From an uncultured Lentisphaeraceae bacterium (lineage in GTDB: Bacteria; Verrucomicrobiota; Kiritimatiellia; RFP12; DVOR01), in the NCBI GenBank assembly GCA_946056345.1, contig CAMGJH010000050.1:1-7168 (forward strand): a stretch of 7,168 bases of DNA. The letters run 5' to 3'. Both the position numbers and the translations under genes were made by a program. The number at the start of each line of letters is the position of its first letter. The first letter of the stretch is position 1. Below the pieces are notes generated by a model, which worked only from the letters and a program-made list of their open reading frames with translations, was not told the DNA's origin and ran no database searches. This document shows, in pieces, positions 6,282 to 7,168 of this stretch.

Positions 6282-6475
6282 CTGATAGCTGACAGCTGAC
6301 AGCCGACAGCGCGCTAAAGCAACGGAGGAGCCGCCAAGGTTCTGCGCCTTCGTAGTTCACAGACTTTAGCTGCCGATGTCTTGCCCTATTGCAGAAGCCG
6401 GTACCTCCGCCAATAAGTCCCTCCTGCAGGACCGTCGCGGTGCGCGGGCTGTCCGCTGTCCGCTGTCCGCTGTTT
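6280..6475. repeat. Short repeat element bounded by inverted heptanucleotide repeats
   Basis: The left end (6280-6314) is a head-to-tail 7-nt repeat: a degenerate unit, AGCTGAC twice (6287-6300), AGCCGAC (6301-6307), then a decayed unit. The right end (6448-6475) is GCTGTCC three times plus GCTGTTT, which on the other strand is AGCGGAC. The two ends are therefore the same heptad family (AGCNGAC) in opposite orientation, about 133 nt apart. Within the core, CGGAGG (6323-6328) with CCTCCG (6404-6409) and TTCTGC (6340-6345) with GCAGAA (6391-6396) nest in the same symmetric order, so the whole could fold into one imperfect stem. GCTAAAG (6313-6319) with CTTTAGC (6364-6370) is an alternative pairing. 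It resembles the heptameric short tandem repeats known from cyanobacteria and other genomes. It occupies the gap between the ATPase and CCA-enzyme genes. Confidence 0.65.
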
Positions 6476-7168
6476 GCTGGGAGGGCGCGCTCACCATCGT
6501 CCGCGCGCTGCGCGAGCGCGGCTTTACCGCCTACTTCGCCGGCGGCTGCGTGCGCGATGCCCTGCGCGGCGCGCCTATCAAGGACATCGACATCGCCACC
6601 TCCGCCACCCCCGAGCAGGTCGCCGCCCTCTTCCCCGCCCAGAGCGTCGGCGTGGGCAAGGCCTTCGGCGTGATGCTCGTGGTCCTGGGCGGCGTCTCCT
6701 ACGATGTGGCCACCTTCCGCACCGACGGCGGCTACCAGGACGGCCGCCACCCGCAGTCCATCGCCTACGCCCCCGCCGAGCACGACGCCCAGCGCCGCGA
6801 CTTCACCGTCAACGCCCTCTTCTACGACCCCCTCGCCGAGCAAATCATCGACTACGTCGACGGCCTCGACGACCTCCGCGCCGGAGTTCTGCGCACTGTC
6901 GGCGACCCCCTCCGCCGCTTCCGCGAAGACCGCCTCCGCCTCCTGCGCGCCATCCGCTTCGCCGCCGTCTGCCAGTGGCGCATCGAGCCGGCCACCTGGC
7001 GCGCCCTCTGCGCCGAAGCCCCCCACCTCCCCTGCGTCAGCGCCGAGCGCATCCGCACCGAGTTCCTCCGCACCCTCTGCGAAGCGCCCACTCCCTCCGT
7101 CGCTCTCGATCTCCTTTCCGGCGGCGGGCTCCCCGGCCCCTTCTTCCCCGACCCCCGCGCCCTGCGCC
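6376..7168 (+). CDS. cca: tRNA nucleotidyltransferase (CCA-adding enzyme / poly(A) polymerase family), truncated by window edge
   Basis: 264 residues visible; no stop before the window ends. Class II nucleotidyltransferase that adds or repairs the 3' CCA of tRNAs from CTP and ATP, in the cytosol; the same family includes bacterial poly(A) polymerases. From residue ~37 on it fits the family: GGCVRDAL (56-63), catalytic carboxylates Asp70 and Asp72 in KDIDIATSATPEQV, YDVATFRTDGGYQDGRHP (109-126) with Asp110, RRDFTVNALFYDP (140-152), YVDGLDDL (160-167), and EDRLRLLRAIRFAA (184-197), the region that contains the nucleotide-selecting motif in CCA enzymes. Residues 1-36 are unlike the family, contain four cysteines and are encoded by the heptad repeat element (RCPLSAVCW comes from the right-hand heptads). 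The frame is closed by TAG at 6367, so ATG 6376 is the only ATG start. It has no clear Shine-Dalgarno sequence; CTG at 6424 or 6463 is a possible alternative. CCA addition versus polyadenylation cannot be separated without the missing C-terminus. Confidence 0.9.
   Translation, partial: MSCPIAEAGTSANKSLLQDRRGARAVRCPLSAVCWEGALTIVRALRERGFTAYFAGGCVRDALRGAPIKDIDIATSATPEQVAALFPAQSVGVGKAFGVMLVVLGGVSYDVATFRTDGGYQDGRHPQSIAYAPAEHDAQRRDFTVNALFYDPLAEQIIDYVDGLDDLRAGVLRTVGDPLRRFREDRLRLLRAIRFAAVCQWRIEPATWRALCAEAPHLPCVSAERIRTEFLRTLCEAPTPSVALDLLSGGGLPGPFFPDPRALR

Noticed and set aside
6313..6370. Terminator formed by GCTAAAG and CTTTAGC after the ATPase gene
   Set aside because: The loop would be 44 nt and no T-run follows; more likely part of the heptad element or chance.

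Overview
The window is about two-thirds G+C bacterial DNA with dense protein coding, Shine-Dalgarno-type ribosome sites and a short multi-gene operon. No rRNA, tRNA, transposase, integrase, phage gene or CRISPR array is visible. The secreted protein encoded at 1646-3637 looks to me like a family remembered mainly from Planctomycetota/Verrucomicrobiota-type bacteria. A PVC-group organism, perhaps an uncultured gut or environmental one, is therefore possible, but this is a weak inference.

Layout. (1) 1-1075, minus strand: the first ~358 residues of a class I, PLP-dependent aspartate aminotransferase, cut by the left window edge. (2) 1076-1645: a 570-bp divergent intergenic region. It has two outward-facing promoters that share an almost identical 20-bp block (1139-1158 minus, 1598-1617 plus). 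Between them lies a 343-bp hairpin-rich inverted-repeat element (1228-1570) whose centre carries a 22-bp tandem repeat bracketed by a perfect 14-bp inverted repeat. (3) 1646-6281, plus strand: a tight three-gene operon (gaps of 13 and 12 nt). It encodes a secreted TPR-containing protein of unknown function, a YejE/OppC-type ABC permease with a very large extracytoplasmic insertion, and a DppD/OppD-type ABC ATPase. (4) 6280-6475: a short repeat element bounded by heptanucleotide repeats in inverted orientation. (5) 6376-7168, plus strand: a tRNA nucleotidyltransferase (CCA-adding/poly(A) polymerase family) gene cut by the right edge. Its apparent N-terminus is encoded by the repeat element.

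How the genes may work together. The permease and ATPase are half of a peptide/nickel-type ABC importer. The substrate-binding protein, the second permease (OppB/YejB type) and the second ATPase (OppF type) are not here. Instead the operon is led by the secreted TPR protein, which may therefore act with the transporter outside the membrane; this is inference from position only. The aminotransferase and the tRNA enzyme are housekeeping genes with no visible functional tie to the operon.

The least ordinary parts are the intergenic inverted-repeat element with a compensatory base-pair change between its arms, the duplicated promoter block, the heptad element that seems to have supplied a new start to the CCA-enzyme gene, and the half-transporter operon with an enlarged permease.
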